This document shows, piece after piece, positions 1 to 11,964 of a stretch of DNA of 64,000 bases (its first letter is position 1; each line of letters opens with the position of its first letter). Source of the DNA: Aphrophora alni (lineage: Eukaryota > Arthropoda > Insecta > Hemiptera > Aphrophoridae); assembly GCA_963513935.1 (NCBI GenBank), contig OY740770.1:94272511-94336510 (forward strand), read 5' to 3'. The notes under the pieces are model-generated. The model was not told the DNA's origin. It ran no database searches and was given only the letters and a program-made list of their open reading frames with translations. The position numbers and the translations under genes were made by a program.

Positions 1-960
1 ATTTGACTTTCATCTACTAAGGATATACAGTATTCAAGTAAGAAAAAAAAAGTTTAAATATCCCATATACAATTCGTTAAAATTTATATATGGGTGATGA
101 ACAAGATTAAAGATTGTTTTAAATCCAAAGAAACACAAATGAAACCCTATTAAATTTATTATTACCTTATTAAATTTTAATATTGAATTGTATTGCTTTG
201 TATAATTAACCTAATCTACTACACATGTCTCTTATTTCAAATAGTTATAAAAAACAACAGAAATTCCACACACTATCTGATATCATAACATAATAATTTC
301 ATATAAAATACACATGAACTTTATGACTGTGGATTCACATACCACCTTTAGGGAATACTAGTAATTTAAAATAATGCTATTACTAGTTTTGATAAAGCGA
401 GATCTAAACCAAGAATCCGGCTAGTGACCTAGATATAGGAATTGTTAAAACACTATGCCTAAGCATATATGAAACACGTCAAATGATTATTTTGTTTGAT
501 GTCCAGCAATGCTGAACACTCCAAAAATTAATTTATGTTTGTTTAACAATTTCCAAATCACAAATAAGGTTATGACTTTGTCAATACTATTAAACGCTGT
601 ATAGTTTTAAACAGTGAGAACTTGTACGTTATTTATGTTCATGTATAGGATTTATGAATTATTATTCCAACAAAAAAATCGTTTTAATTAGCAAGGGTTT
701 GGAAGTCTCAAAGTAATCTAGCTAGATATAGAATTTTAGTCTGGTTTCCTCTCTCTCTTCCGGAAATATTATTATAAGTTTAAAATAGAATAAGGAATTT
801 TAATACATAATTTTAGATCCAGATATTTTTTAACGGATTAATTAATTCTAAGTGATAAGGTAACCTATATAATCTTTTAATTGCAATTCGACTTCTTATT
901 CATATTTAATATTTATTTTTATTTTGAAATCTTTTAGAAAACTCACAAGAAATACTTGCT
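1..960 (+). repeat. Long direct repeat R1, copy a (cut by window start)
   Basis: The first 960 bases recur almost unchanged at 10846-11805 in the same orientation. By eye I see only a handful of differences, such as one G/A change, one-base indels in an A-run and near a CTAGCTAG-like stretch, and a short change near AGATC. Homology stops abruptly after ACTTGCTG. The left end lies outside the window, so the true length is unknown. Bases about 470-740 also match the arms of the inverted-repeat element at 11965-13806. No coding frame is seen. Confidence 0.95.
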
Positions 961-1321
961 GAAGATAGTTACATTTTGATTACTGTCTACCATGGTTCTT
1001 TTTAATTATACTGTATTCAGAATTTAAATTTATTAATTTAACTTAAATATCGTGAAAGCAATAAATAACTGAATCTTTAGTTGGTCTTTTCAAATTATCA
1101 ATTCAACACACTAATAGATAAAAACTTTTGTTATAACAGTTCATAGAGATTAAGGTCTGATACTGACTTTCCTTTGTAAAATAATGTATGGTATGTATAT
1201 ATTATGTAATATATTGTATAATATATTATAATAATTTTATTATCTCTAATACAGATTATGTTGTTTTCTGACTATACCATCGTTACATATTGTGATTAGT
1301 ACCACCTGATAAAACTAATAA

Positions 1322-1347
1322 TTATATATATATATATATATATATAA
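1322..1347. repeat. (TA)n microsatellite
   Basis: Pure TA dinucleotide run that immediately precedes the 390-bp dispersed repeat copy starting at about 1346. Confidence 0.95.
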
Positions 1348-1740
1348 TGTTTTAATTTTATATAAAGGTTTTGCAATGTCCGTTTGATTTATATATAATT
1401 TTTCAAAACCGTTTAAATTTAAGCTTAATAACAACTTATATCCTGTCATATTTATTTAACAGAAACATAAATTTATTGAGTTTTAAAACTTTTCAAATTG
1501 CTATTTTATTTAAACTTATACACTTGAACCTTTGGTTTTAAAAGCTAAAATAGAGTTTTCTAATGATTGAGCCCCACTATCACTTAAATTACATTAACAT
1601 GGAATTTAATATCAAATCAATTATTACTCATTTTGTACACTTTCTAACTTAGTAAAATCATTTTATCAATAAAATTAAACATTCTTTATCGGAAATAACA
1701 TTATTACCCATTTTTAGCAAAAGTTGTTTGTTTTCTTATT
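1346..1740 (+). repeat. Dispersed repeat R2, copy a
   Basis: About 395 bp almost identical to 23870-24261, in the same orientation. Both copies begin just after a TA-rich microsatellite, at AATGTTTTAA, and end near AGCAAAAGTTG. Only a few substitutions and one-base indels separate them, so the copying was recent. It has no coding potential and no terminal inverted repeat that I can see. Confidence 0.93.
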
Positions 1741-2292
1741 CAACAACAACAACAAATGGTACAAATTTCTATGAAATCAATTTCAGATTTCAAATTTTTT
1801 GTTTCTTCACTAGTTCTTTAGTTATTTATTTATGCTCACATGTTTGTACTAAAACAGAAAATTGGATAAAATATAAGGCCACTACAGTTTAAAATGTTCA
1901 ACATTTTGGCAAGTCGGTTAATATTTGTCCCCGTTTTAGATTTTACCTGGATAACAATAATTTGTTAATTTTTCAACAATAAACAATAATATTTTAGGTG
2001 TAATGGCGTGTGTTTAAAGACGAATAATTTTGTCGGCTTTACCACAATATGAAAGATAAGTTTCATTTAACATAAGTAATCAAATCGTTCATAGGATGTC
2101 AGTATAAGACCCCCCGAAAATATGACTTGCATTGGATAGTATATATTTTCGTATAGTAATAATATTTATTATTAGAATATTATATTTACAAGGAAATATA
2201 TGTCTTTATAAAATGTCAATATTTCTTTTAATAATATTAATTAACACAATTTGATATTAAAAAGAACATACACAACACATTACCTTTTAATG

Positions 2293-2393
<101 letters not shown>

Positions 2394-3923
2394 ATGATAA
2401 ATTTCTCAATTTTGTAATGTTGCACAAATGTATTATTTAATGTTTCTATATGTAACCTAAAGGGCAGTGGGTGTGTATGTCTGAGGGAGGAATAATGGTA
2501 GAATATACCAAGACACAATAGCAGGCAATAAATCAAAGACGAGACCACACGTACAACTCCGTGCATGTCTGTACTACTGATTCTTTCAGTGAGGGATAGT
2601 TTTGTTGTTTCTCTGTTCTTAATGTTAGCTATGTTTGATTTAAATTATTTGTAGTGTAAAACAGTAACACGGTCATTGTTATTATTTGTTCCGTGAAGCG
2701 TATAATGCATATAATCTTTCCTTATTTTTAATTAATCATTAATCTCACGTTGTATTGAAATGATACTCAGTTTTATTGTTTGTCATGAAGTCTCCATAAA
2801 AAAAAACATTTCACTAAATATGTACAGAAATAAGAAAGTTTAAAATTTCTATAATATTTCAATTTTTACTATTGGAATGGAAGAAATCACTTTGTCACCC
2901 TTCAAGAACCCATCCACAATTTATTAGAAAAAACCACCTTAAGATTGATTTTAATGTAACAGCAGATATTTCTTGTTGAAACTCCATATTCAAGGTTGAA
3001 ACTTTAAGCTTTATTGCTTTATTTTATCTTTGAACCTTAATATTGTTAGAATGTAATAATTATGTAGTATTAACAGTAAAACGAGAATAAAGTAGCCTAA
3101 CTAATATCTACGATTGGTTCGTCCCAATCTAGCCTGGCGTATCATTTAAAATCAAATTATGCTTCCTAATGTGACATGATTAGAATCGTTATCACAATTA
3201 TTGATCACTTAGAAGTTTTAAAAAAAAAGTTATAACATCACAAAAACATAATCAGAAATAGGTGAATTGGTCTATTGGATTGTTTACGTAAACTTCTATA
3301 AGAAGAATGGCGGCTTTACATTAAGTTAACGCAGCTTTTATAATTGATTATTATATTCATAGAATCATGAATAATGTTCAAGTATATCTTTAATATATAT
3401 ATTGTTGAATTGATATATTATATAAGTCCTCTTTTTCTTTTTTCTTCTCAATTTTTTGTTAAGAATTGATTCAGAAATTCAACGTATAACTTTATAAATT
3501 AATGTGTTGCCTTCTGACAGGTTTATATTACATGTATTATTATTATTATACGTTATGTTGTTGATAGAATGTCTACATTTACTATAGTAACTACAGTTTC
3601 TATAACTACACAGATAACATTTTCAAACTTAATTTGTACATACACATTACACATCCCTAAATGCACATACAAATATGACTTTTTAACATAATAAATGCAG
3701 ATTTTGAAATGGAGTATTAAAGTCAAAATGGAGTATGCAGATTTTAAAAGTCAATTAAAGTGGAGTATTAGAATTTTCAGGAATAAAATAGGTCGAAAAT
3801 TATTAACTCAGACAATAGTGTACAATAATAATAATATTTCAATAAAGAGATTTTTGAAAATATAATTTGTATGCAATAAATTTTTTTCTGACTTTTCTGT
3901 TCAAATGGGTACATCTAGGAACC

Positions 3924-3926
<3 letters not shown>

Positions 3927-3966
<40 letters not shown>
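3927..3966. repeat. (TA)n microsatellite
   Basis: Uninterrupted TA run of about 40 bp. Confidence 0.95.
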
Positions 3967-3968
<2 letters not shown>

Positions 3969-4338
3969 ACTTTTTTGATTTGTAAAATAACCGCAAGTCT
4001 ATGGCATCAGACTTTCCTCGTAGTGAAGTGTTTTTCAAATGAACAAAATATAAAATTATATGTACCCTTTTTTCTTTCGGGAATTTTTTTATAGATACTA
4101 CAGCTGTCTTTCCTCTCTGAATTTTACAGTTCTCCGAATTTTTTGTTCAGATTTGACGTCCCATGTATTGATTTAAGTGGTCGCGAAGGGGGAATTATAA
4201 TGGCTTTTAAACTGGCTCTTACCCCATCCACCGATATCTGTCAGTTACAATCTACTTTAAACTTGACTGATATTAAATTTTAAAGTTATTTAAAATAACT
4301 ATGAAAATGGTATGCACTTGAGCTGGTTGAAGAGTGTT

Positions 4339-4344
4339 TTTATT
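4339..4344 (-). promoter_or_regulatory. Poly(A) signal AATAAA downstream of the 4407-4829 frame
   Basis: The minus strand reads AATAAA about 63 bases after the TAG stop at 4407-4409. That spacing suits a 3' UTR. In DNA this AT-rich the hexamer is common, so it is only supporting evidence. Confidence 0.35.
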
Positions 4345-4406
4345 TCATATGAAATAAATAAAGTTCTTTCAATACGTCTGCAATATTGGCAACATTTTTT
4401 TAAAAA

Positions 4407-4829
4407 CTATTTTGCAATTAACAGATATAACCCAATAAAAATAACACACAAAAAAATAATGTTATTATTACTGTCTATAAAATCGAGTTGTCGAGTTTCG
4501 AAATGTGATTTCGTAAACCTCTTATGTAAAATGACAATTGAATTAAAAACATCCCAAATAAAATATTTCAGATACGTAAGACTGGAGATGCTGGCAATTC
4601 CTAATAGTAATGCAGACACTAGAAGACGAATGAGTCTATTGTAGTTTAAAAACATTGAGTTTGTAGCAATGTTGGAGCGCATGAGTCTAAATATATTTCT
4701 CAGGAAAACTTTGTGTATGCTTCTAAAAGCATCCTTCAGTCTAAGGGCTGTGTAATAATCATCAAGGGTGAGACAAATTTTTACTTTTATTGAATTTGAG
4801 AGGAATTCTGTCAGTTTGGAACATACCAT
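4407..4829 (-). CDS. Possible terminal exon of an unknown multi-pass membrane protein
   Basis: I do not recognise the product. The frame is 140 codons from ATG to TAG, long for this AT-rich setting and with an ordinary amino-acid mix rather than low-complexity translation. Residues about 1-65 are mixed and amphipathic (LDDYYTALRLKDAFRSIHKV). A hydrophobic segment lies at about 68-92 (RLLVSALLLGIASISSLTYL) and a second at the extreme C-terminus (IIFLCVIFIGLYLLIA). An in-frame TAA lies four codons upstream of the ATG, so this could be a start, or translation could enter through an acceptor at CTGACAG inside the frame near 4797. An AATAAA follows the stop. The two-span C-terminal layout would suit a chemoreceptor or another multi-pass receptor, but I see no diagnostic motif. 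It could be a pseudogene fragment, and a chance ORF is not excluded. Confidence 0.4.
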   Translation of the reverse strand: MVCSKLTEFLSNSIKVKICLTLDDYYTALRLKDAFRSIHKVFLRNIFRLMRSNIATNSMFLNYNRLIRLLVSALLLGIASISSLTYLKYFIWDVFNSIVILHKRFTKSHFETRQLDFIDSNNNIIFLCVIFIGLYLLIAK

Positions 4830-4849
4830 TTCAACAATTTAGATTGTTT

Positions 4850-7770
4850 AAAATTCAGTATTAATCAAGTTGCAGTGTACACAGATAATATCTACAACAT
4901 TTACAAGGTGAAAAGAAGTATTCCATGTTATTGTGCTTCAACAGTATAACCGTAAAGATCAGAAATGAATATTGGTTTCAAATAAAATAAAATATTTATT
5001 TCGCCTAGCTGTATTCATCCTTTTATGGTTTTATTCTAATAAGGGAATAAAATAAATATTAGTAACAAATTTGATTTCATTACCTCATTAATTATGTAAA
5101 TATCTGTTTACAATAAAAAAGAAATATAATTATGACTTTTTTTCTGAGATTTTCCTCTCTGTTTCATTAAAACAAGTTGATAGTTGTTGGTTTCTCTTTA
5201 CTTTTGAATAAATAAAATTTAAATGTTTCATAAATTTCACTTTTTCAGATAAATGAATTACAGAAAAGTAACACAAAGGATCAAAATATCGATGATGAAT
5301 TTTTCGAGGTAATCAATATTTTGAGGTCTTCGGAACCAAATAATTTGGTTATTATATTATGTCTGTCTGTAAATTGCCACTAGCTTGTCAAAATATTATA
5401 TAAACAAGCTTAATATTAACCTTGACTATGACCGCCATGTAAGAAAGTTGGTGCAATTCTGTTCCCAGATTATTATATTTCCCAAAGACGTTTAAAACAA
5501 TCCAGTAAGGCTACAATCGTAAATAGATTAAGGTTTTTATTGATTTTTATGTCATTAGGGTTTCAAGTCATAAATAAAAACGTTTGATGAAAGAAGGTAA
5601 ACATTTGTTAGTAATTTGGAATTTGAATAAGTTTTGAAAAAAACATTCAATTTTCAAAAATTTGTCTCAAACGACAAGTGCATCTAATCTAAAATTATAC
5701 ATCTTCCCTTGTTTTTGCTTTTAAAAATTGTAAAATATCAACATATATGTTTAAATTTCTTAAAAATATCAAAATCTCTTGGTTGCAAAAAAAATTCCAA
5801 AAAATCTAAAATATATATTTTTTTTGCAATTCTATTTAGCCACACATACAAAACAAATTCGTTTATTCTCCGTTCGTTTCACCATTTACTAGTGAATTTT
5901 TCATAGCTATTATAAATGCAAAATGTCAAATTCTAATTTAGAAACAAAGTTCTTAAATCCCCTGTATGATTTTAAAGTTCCCCGAAGGGAAATTGTTATG
6001 TTTAGTTTTAACATGAAATCTCTCCAGATGTTCGATTTCTCATTCTCACTACATACATATTACTGGAAGAACTGAATGAAGCAATGGTTGCTATTTCTGA
6101 TTTTAAACTCTCAGTATTACTTTTTTAAAGCTGTTTTTTTGGTGGAATAAGTTCTTCAATTTGGAACAAATTTTACTAAAATACGTTGGTGACAGTATTT
6201 GCCTGCGAAGTTATATATTCCAAACTTCACAACATTTATTTGACCATTTCCACAAATTAATTAAACACCTGTGATAAACAATAACAAAATTATACTATTT
6301 ACTTAGTTCTTAATAGTAATTAATGTGGCGAGGGAAAAATAAATTAACTAAATAACAGATGTTTCAATGATTGTAGTTAATCATTGTAAAGAAATATCAC
6401 ATGATGAAGATTTTAGTTGACATAACATTATCTCATTTTCTGTTTAAAACAAGCTATAGCAGTTCAAAAATATTTTCTCTGTTTAATCAGAACTCAGATG
6501 ACTAATGAAATATATAATCTATTTATAGCAATACATTTTCGGAATGTAAATTTCATAAGGTAAAACAACCTTTTAGATATTTGATTACTCCTTGCTTACA
6601 ATATCGTATTTAGTTATATGCACTAGTTACATCTATCTCTTTGAGCAACGCTTTGTTTCTTGGTAAAGCCATTGTGTTTATTCATGACTTAAACTTATAT
6701 TAAACAAACTATAAAGATAATAAGCAGCTTTATCAGTGCAGCCATATTTGCGTTAGTAAATGGATTTGAAGCCCATTATCAGAAACAATTGATTTACTTA
6801 ACCAAATTTGTAGGAAAGTTTTTTTTTTTTTTTTTTTTTTTTCAAATTCTCTTCTCTGTTTTAATTCCAAGCTATGCACAGATTTTTATTTCATAAAATT
6901 AAATTATATTTTTTATCAATTTCTCCCTTTTTTATTAAAAAATATATGTTAATCGCAAAACTATTTTACTGTGATTATAGAACTATCACCAATTGATTGC
7001 GTTTTGATTTATATTAAATAAAATTTTATTTTGAAAAATTAAACTGCCAATGAAATGGAGAAAGTGATTAACTATGAATGGCCACGACATGAACACTTCA
7101 AAATAAATTAGAATGAAATCGCGATGCCATTCTTATAGAACGAGAAATTTTTTAAGATCATACTGTTAAAATTATATATTTTACCGACATCAAATTTATT
7201 GTCGAATATGTTAACTAGTGGTAACATTACTAGCAGAATATTTAATTTAAAAGGCTCTGTCTAGCTATTTAAGATTTGTAAGCAGGAATGTTCAAAAATT
7301 ATTAACAAATGGATGTCAAACAGTCGTCCATTCGCCCTTTCAAACCGTTTGGTTATCCAATTTAATCAATAATTAGATTAATACTTGATAGAACGTGAAC
7401 ACTTTCCATAATGGAACATAAACTTGCTTCGCTTATGCTTCAATTAAAATTTTATTTCTATCCTGTTCAATTGATTACAAAAACAGCACTTGTCAAAAAA
7501 AAATCAAAATTGAGAAAAAGAGAATTTTCATTACTTGCCCAACCTGTGGATGTTCTGCATTAATTATTTCTCACAAAAGCAACACAATATAATGTTGAAA
7601 ATAGTACAATTAAACATAAACAACACTTCTCAAAAATAGTGTCTTACAAAAACAGCTGATGTCAGGCACATGTGTTGTTTTTGCAAGAATTTTGTTACTG
7701 GCACCATCTACACAAAACCATGACCTCAGTAGTAATATCAATATTTTATTGGTTGGATTATTTCTATTAT
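4850..7770. other. AT-rich non-coding stretch
   Basis: No gene, RNA or recognisable element. It contains a T-run at 6819-6842 and many short A/T homopolymers. The open frame at 5709-5906 is A/T-biased and carries no motif. Confidence 0.7.
6819..6842. repeat. Poly(T) tract
   Basis: Uninterrupted run of about 24 T. It could be the tail of an old minus-strand retroposed sequence, but nothing recognisable precedes it on that strand. Confidence 0.9.
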
Positions 7771-7779
7771 AATATTATT

Positions 7780-7914
7780 ATGTCAGTTACATTACGAAAA
7801 CGTGAAAAACCAAAGAAGAAAGACGTTATTAGAGATAAAAAAGTTCAAGGATTGCCCCATGTTAACTTCAAAGGCAAATTTATAAAGGAGAAATGTATTT
7901 GGAGAAGATTGCAA
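7780..7914 (+). CDS. Possible first coding exon, basic protein, unknown function
   Basis: From ATG at 7780 the frame runs exactly 45 codons to a strong splice donor, CAA|GTAAGT, at 7914/7915. The peptide is very basic and lysine-rich (MSVTLRKREKPKKKDV near the start, then GLPHVNFKGKF and ending CIWRRLQ), which could suit a nuclear or nucleic-acid-binding N-terminus. The frame also extends upstream of this ATG, so the true start could be earlier. Reading past the donor meets a stop within a few codons, as an intron would. Candidate downstream acceptors are TTTTTGTAG at about 8741 and TGTTTTTCAG at about 10420. The latter opens a short in-frame tail ending TTTTGA, with AATAAATAAA just behind. 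No promoter is identified. The protein family is not recognised. Confidence 0.4.
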
Positions 7915-7920
7915 GTAAGT

Positions 7921-8889
7921 AGGCCTATATGTTTGTAAGTTATTATACTGTAAACATAAGTTACCAGTATAGCTTAAAAAGGAGCTTCTGTTAAATACTT
8001 TTTTTTTATTATTAGAAAAACAATCATGTGTATTTCTATTTAAAATAGCTCTTTGTAGCCTATCTACATTTAATTATTACTTGTGTTTCCCATAATCCCC
8101 TAATTGTAATTTCATTTACTTGTGATTTGGCTCACTTGTTGGGAATCTCAATGATCATACTATTTTAACATCTGAGTGTTTATTTTTTAATTCTAAATAT
8201 TTACAAGAATTCAACATTTAAAAATATAATGTTTGGTATTAGTAGGGCATAACTGGTGTCGATATTTATTTTTATTTTGATATTTATTTACTTTTAAAAC
8301 TCTACTTGCTTTAATTTCTTGCATGTTTTTGGTATAAAATTATAAATCGTTTGTCGTGAAACAGTTGTTTCTTATATAATAGTAACATAAGCATTACACT
8401 TAAGATTTTATAGTTGATACTTTTAATTGTTGGACATATATGGACCGAAATCGGTCTAAATGAATGAATGATATTTTTGTTTCCACTTGTAAATTAATTT
8501 ACCTGTGATATCTAAACTATAATTTACTAATATACCATTTTAAATCAAAAAAATAGTTTCACAAAAAGTTAGATTTATCTGACAAGTTCTTTACACGACA
8601 ACAAATTTAATATACTAACTGTATAATCATTTTCTTAATTTTTCTGTTTTTTTTTTATTTATTTATTTGTATTAAAAGTATAAAGCAATTTTATTGGAGT
8701 AGAAATAATATTAAATGTTTTGTTACTTCTCGTTTTTGTAGTGCCTTTAATTCAAAGTAGAATAACAGAGAAAAAGTCCAAATATAAGCAATAGTCTATC
8801 AATACTCCTATGGATATTGTTGGCAGACTTTTCATTGGCTATGCAGGAAATTACGAAATCTACAGTCTGTACATTATAAATTAGCTTAT
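7921..8889. other. AT-rich stretch, possibly intronic
   Basis: No repeat or gene recognised. If 7780-7914 is an exon, this would be intron. It begins with a TAGGCCTA octamer overlapping the donor region. Confidence 0.5.
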
Positions 8890-9062
8890 AACCAATCACT
8901 ACACATAACTCAATAACAAGAAAGGACAATTCGCTCAGTTATATTTACTTAAGTAGCTGTAGTAAACAAACACAGTGTTTGCTATCAATCAGAGTGAATG
9001 GATACAGCCTCGTTACATGAATCTAGTATTCATATACACCCATGGGATTCTGATTTGTGTAC
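8890..9062 (+). repeat. Dispersed repeat R3, copy a
   Basis: This segment matches the reverse complement of about 56021-56190. Shared words include CAATCACTA-ACATAAC, AACAAACACAGTGT, GCTATCAATCA and GGGATTCTGATTTGTGTAC. The copies are clearly diverged, by substitutions and small indels. It is non-coding and its family is unknown. Confidence 0.8.
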
Positions 9063-9903
9063 TTACTGTTTCCCTAATTGATTTTATTTAAGTAAAATAT
9101 ACGTCAAATTTCACAACTAGTATACTCAGTTCAAGAACCTGCAATTAACTTATTATGTCTTTAGCGTGTTGTGTCTTTAACATTTCCATAATTATAAATA
9201 TTTTATTTTCCAATGACAAACTCCCGAAGATACGACAAAGTTGTTAAATGATGAAGGATTACATTTCAAGGTGAAAAGTTATATAATCTGATTTTGTATA
9301 CATCAAATAGTATTAATCACTAACTATGTTGCTAATACGATCAGGCTGCTAACATATATTTTACTAAGATTATATTTATGATACTGATCATAGAGAAATA
9401 AAAACTATTTTTTATTTATTTTTTTATATTCAAAGTCCGTATTTTCTGACTGATTTTAATAAAATCCATAAACTTATTATTTGGAAAGTAATGTCCAAAC
9501 CATTTTAACTATTACTGTCAAAAATTTATGGAAAAATAAGTAGGTAAATCTTATATTGTTAACAAACAAATTTAAAGACTTAACCGTCTGTTTGTACCTA
9601 ACATCCTATGTTAGATAATATACCCAGACCAGTACGTATTCTCCATGCAATTTATGCTAAAAATCATATTATTCATCTGTACTAATCGTTTCAGATTCAC
9701 AATACTGGCGTTATGTTGTAAAATGTTCAATATTAGGCTACTTGATAGTTAGGAATATCAAAAACAGAGATAGATTAGGTTTAAAGCTGCACAATCTAAA
9801 CCCAATGTTATTTATAAGATTTTTATGCATTAAGAAATTATAAACAGAAATGTATTTCTCAATAGCCATTCTTTTCAAATACTTATTTAAAATATAAGCC
9901 TGT
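9063..9903. other. AT-rich non-coding stretch, possibly 3' UTR at its right end
   Basis: No gene or known repeat. The part next to 9904 would be 3' UTR if the minus-strand exon is real. No canonical AATAAA is seen near the stop on that strand, only variants such as AATAAC and AATAAG. Confidence 0.55.
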
Positions 9904-10215
9904 TCAGTTAGTTTTTAAAAATAACTCGTTCTCTAAAATTGGATCACGCTGATCCACATCACTAGGTGGCCACATTGTTCTAGTGGATAGTGTTTCTTGT
10001 TTGAACATTGATGCAGCTAAAACATAGGGTTGACCATGCATGTAAAGTTCGATGTTACAGAAGATGAAAGTAACTATTATTTGTGGAATATTCTTATCTT
10101 GAAATGAAGAATTACGGACACTTGATAGCAGTAAACCTACACTCAATAACAAAAACACGCTAATGAAAAACACTAAAGATTTTTTTATATTAGGTCTATT
10201 ATTATTGACTACTGA
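9904..10215 (-). CDS. Possible terminal exon of an unknown single-span membrane protein
   Basis: I do not recognise the product. The minus strand shows a long pyrimidine tract (CTTTTTTTTCTTAC) ending in TTTTAAAGACAG. Taking the ACAG acceptor gives an open frame of about 103 codons to TGA. The translation starts with a short polar and basic stretch (VVNNNRPNIKKS), then a clean hydrophobic span of about 20 residues (LVFFISVFLLLSVGLLLSSV), then about 70 mixed residues including YMHGQPYVLAASMFKQ and ending DPILENELFLKTN. A basic flank before a span suggests a cytoplasmic N-side, as in type II or signal-anchor proteins, but earlier exons could add more spans. There is no ATG in a sensible place, which fits an internal or terminal exon. 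A short stretch with different flanking repeats means the rest of the gene is not obvious nearby. Confidence 0.45.
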   Translation of the reverse strand, partial: SVVNNNRPNIKKSLVFFISVFLLLSVGLLLSSVRNSSFQDKNIPQIIVTFIFCNIELYMHGQPYVLAASMFKQETLSTRTMWPPSDVDQRDPILENELFLKTN

Positions 10216-10499
10216 CTGTCTTTAAAAGTAAGAAAAAAAAGATATAGTATTCAAAGTTCATGAGCAACATTTAATTTATACACACAATAGATTTTATAAC
10301 GATTTTTTGTTAGTAGAATAAAAAACGTTTAAAAAACCGTTTAAAAATTAATGTATGCTCGTCTTAAGTGTCTATCTTTTTAAAAATATCCTAAAAAATA
10401 TAATCAAATGTGTTTTTCAGTACTTGCAAAAAACCAGAACTGAATTATACTTTTGATTAATAAATAAATCAACAAAAGTGTATCTTTTCACTACTCCTA

Positions 10500-10806
10500 T
10501 CAACCCTTGGTTTATAGCCATACTGGTTTAAATTATTCCAAAAAAACAATTACAAAACATGACAATAAGACAAAAACCTAGAACGTCAACGGACGGGCTG
10601 AAATTACTAGATCCAAAGCTTAACTTGACGGTTGCCACGCAAAGACTGAACTTTTGAAAGCCAAAACAATGGCCACAGCACAATCTGGGGAGTGTTTCAG
10701 AAAGGTACAGGGCGCCCCAACGTTCTACTTCACTTTGCCTTTAATCGTTGAATAAAATAATTTACATGGGTCTCACTGACCCACACCTGTCCAACATAAG
10801 GGTTGA
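10500..10806. mobile_element. piggyBac-like MITE candidate (about 307 bp)
   Basis: The left end reads TCAACCCTTGG and the right end reads AAGGGTTGA, an inverted CCCTT terminus flanked by TCAA/TTGA, close to the TTAA target of piggyBac elements. Just inside the right end lies the small hairpin GGGTC-TCACT-GACCC, a GGGTC/GACCC arrangement that I recall from piggyBac-like termini. The left 65 bp match the reverse complement of 12290-12349, which also ends AAGGGTTGA. There is no coding capacity. The superfamily assignment is inference from the ends only. Confidence 0.4.
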
Positions 10807-10845
10807 CAATTAAAAGTGCTAAATTAAAAAACAACAATATCTACA

Positions 10846-11805
10846 ATTTGACTTTCATCTACTAAGGATATACAGTATTCAAGTAAGAAAAAAAAAGTTT
10901 AAATATCCCATATACAATTCGTTAAAATTTATATATGGGTGATGAACAAGATTAAAGATTGTTTTAAATCCAAAGAAACACAAATGAAACCCTATTAAAT
11001 TTATTATTACCTTATTAAATTTTAATATTGAATTGTATTGCTTTGTATAATTAACCTAATCTACTACACATGTCTCTTATTTCAAATAGTTATAAAAAAC
11101 AACAGAAATTCCACACACTATCTGATATCATAACATAATAATTTCATATAAAATACACATGAACTTTATGACTGTGGATTCACATACCACCTTTAGGGAA
11201 TACTAGTAATTTAAAATAATGCTATTACTAGTTTTGATAAAGCGAGATCTAAACCAAGAATCCGGCTAGTGACCTAGATATAGGAATTGTTAAAACACTA
11301 TGCCTAAGCATATATGAAACACGTCAAATGATTATTTTGTTTGATGTCCAGCAATGCTGAACACTCCAAAAATTAATTTATGTTTATTTAACAATTTCCA
11401 AATCACAAATAAGGTTATGACTTTGTCAATACTATTAAACGCTGTATAGTTTTAAACAGTGAGAACTTGTACGTTATTTATGTTCATGTATAGGATTTAT
11501 GAATTATTATTCCAACAAAAAAAATCGTTTTAATTAGCAAGGGTTTGGAAGTCTCAAAGTATCTAGCTAGATATAGAATTTTAGTCTGGTTTCCTCTCTC
11601 TCTTCCGGAAATATTATTATAAGTTTAAAATAGAATAAGGAATTTTAATACATAATTTTAGATCTCAGATATATTTTAACGGATTAATTAATTCTAAGTG
11701 ATAAGGTAACCTATATAATCTTTTAATTGCAATCGACTTCTTATTCATATTTAATATTTATTTTTATTTTGAAATCTTTTAGAAAACTCACAATAATACT
11801 TGCTG
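10846..11805 (+). repeat. Long direct repeat R1, copy b
   Basis: Nearly identical to 1-960 over the full visible length, offset by 10845 bases. The junction after ACTTGCTG leads into TATTGATCC here, instead of GAAGATAG in copy a. Because copy a is cut by the window edge, homology may extend a little further left. Confidence 0.95.
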
Positions 11806-11964
11806 TATTGATCCAATTCGCGAAAAAACGGATCTCCCTTAATCCAAATAGAAATGGTAAAATATTATCAACAACAAAAATTGTTTAATGGACTCTCTAT
11901 AAACTGTTGTGTTATAAGACTAAAATGGTATATTTAGCTAGGTTACTTTGCGATTGAAAAGCCC

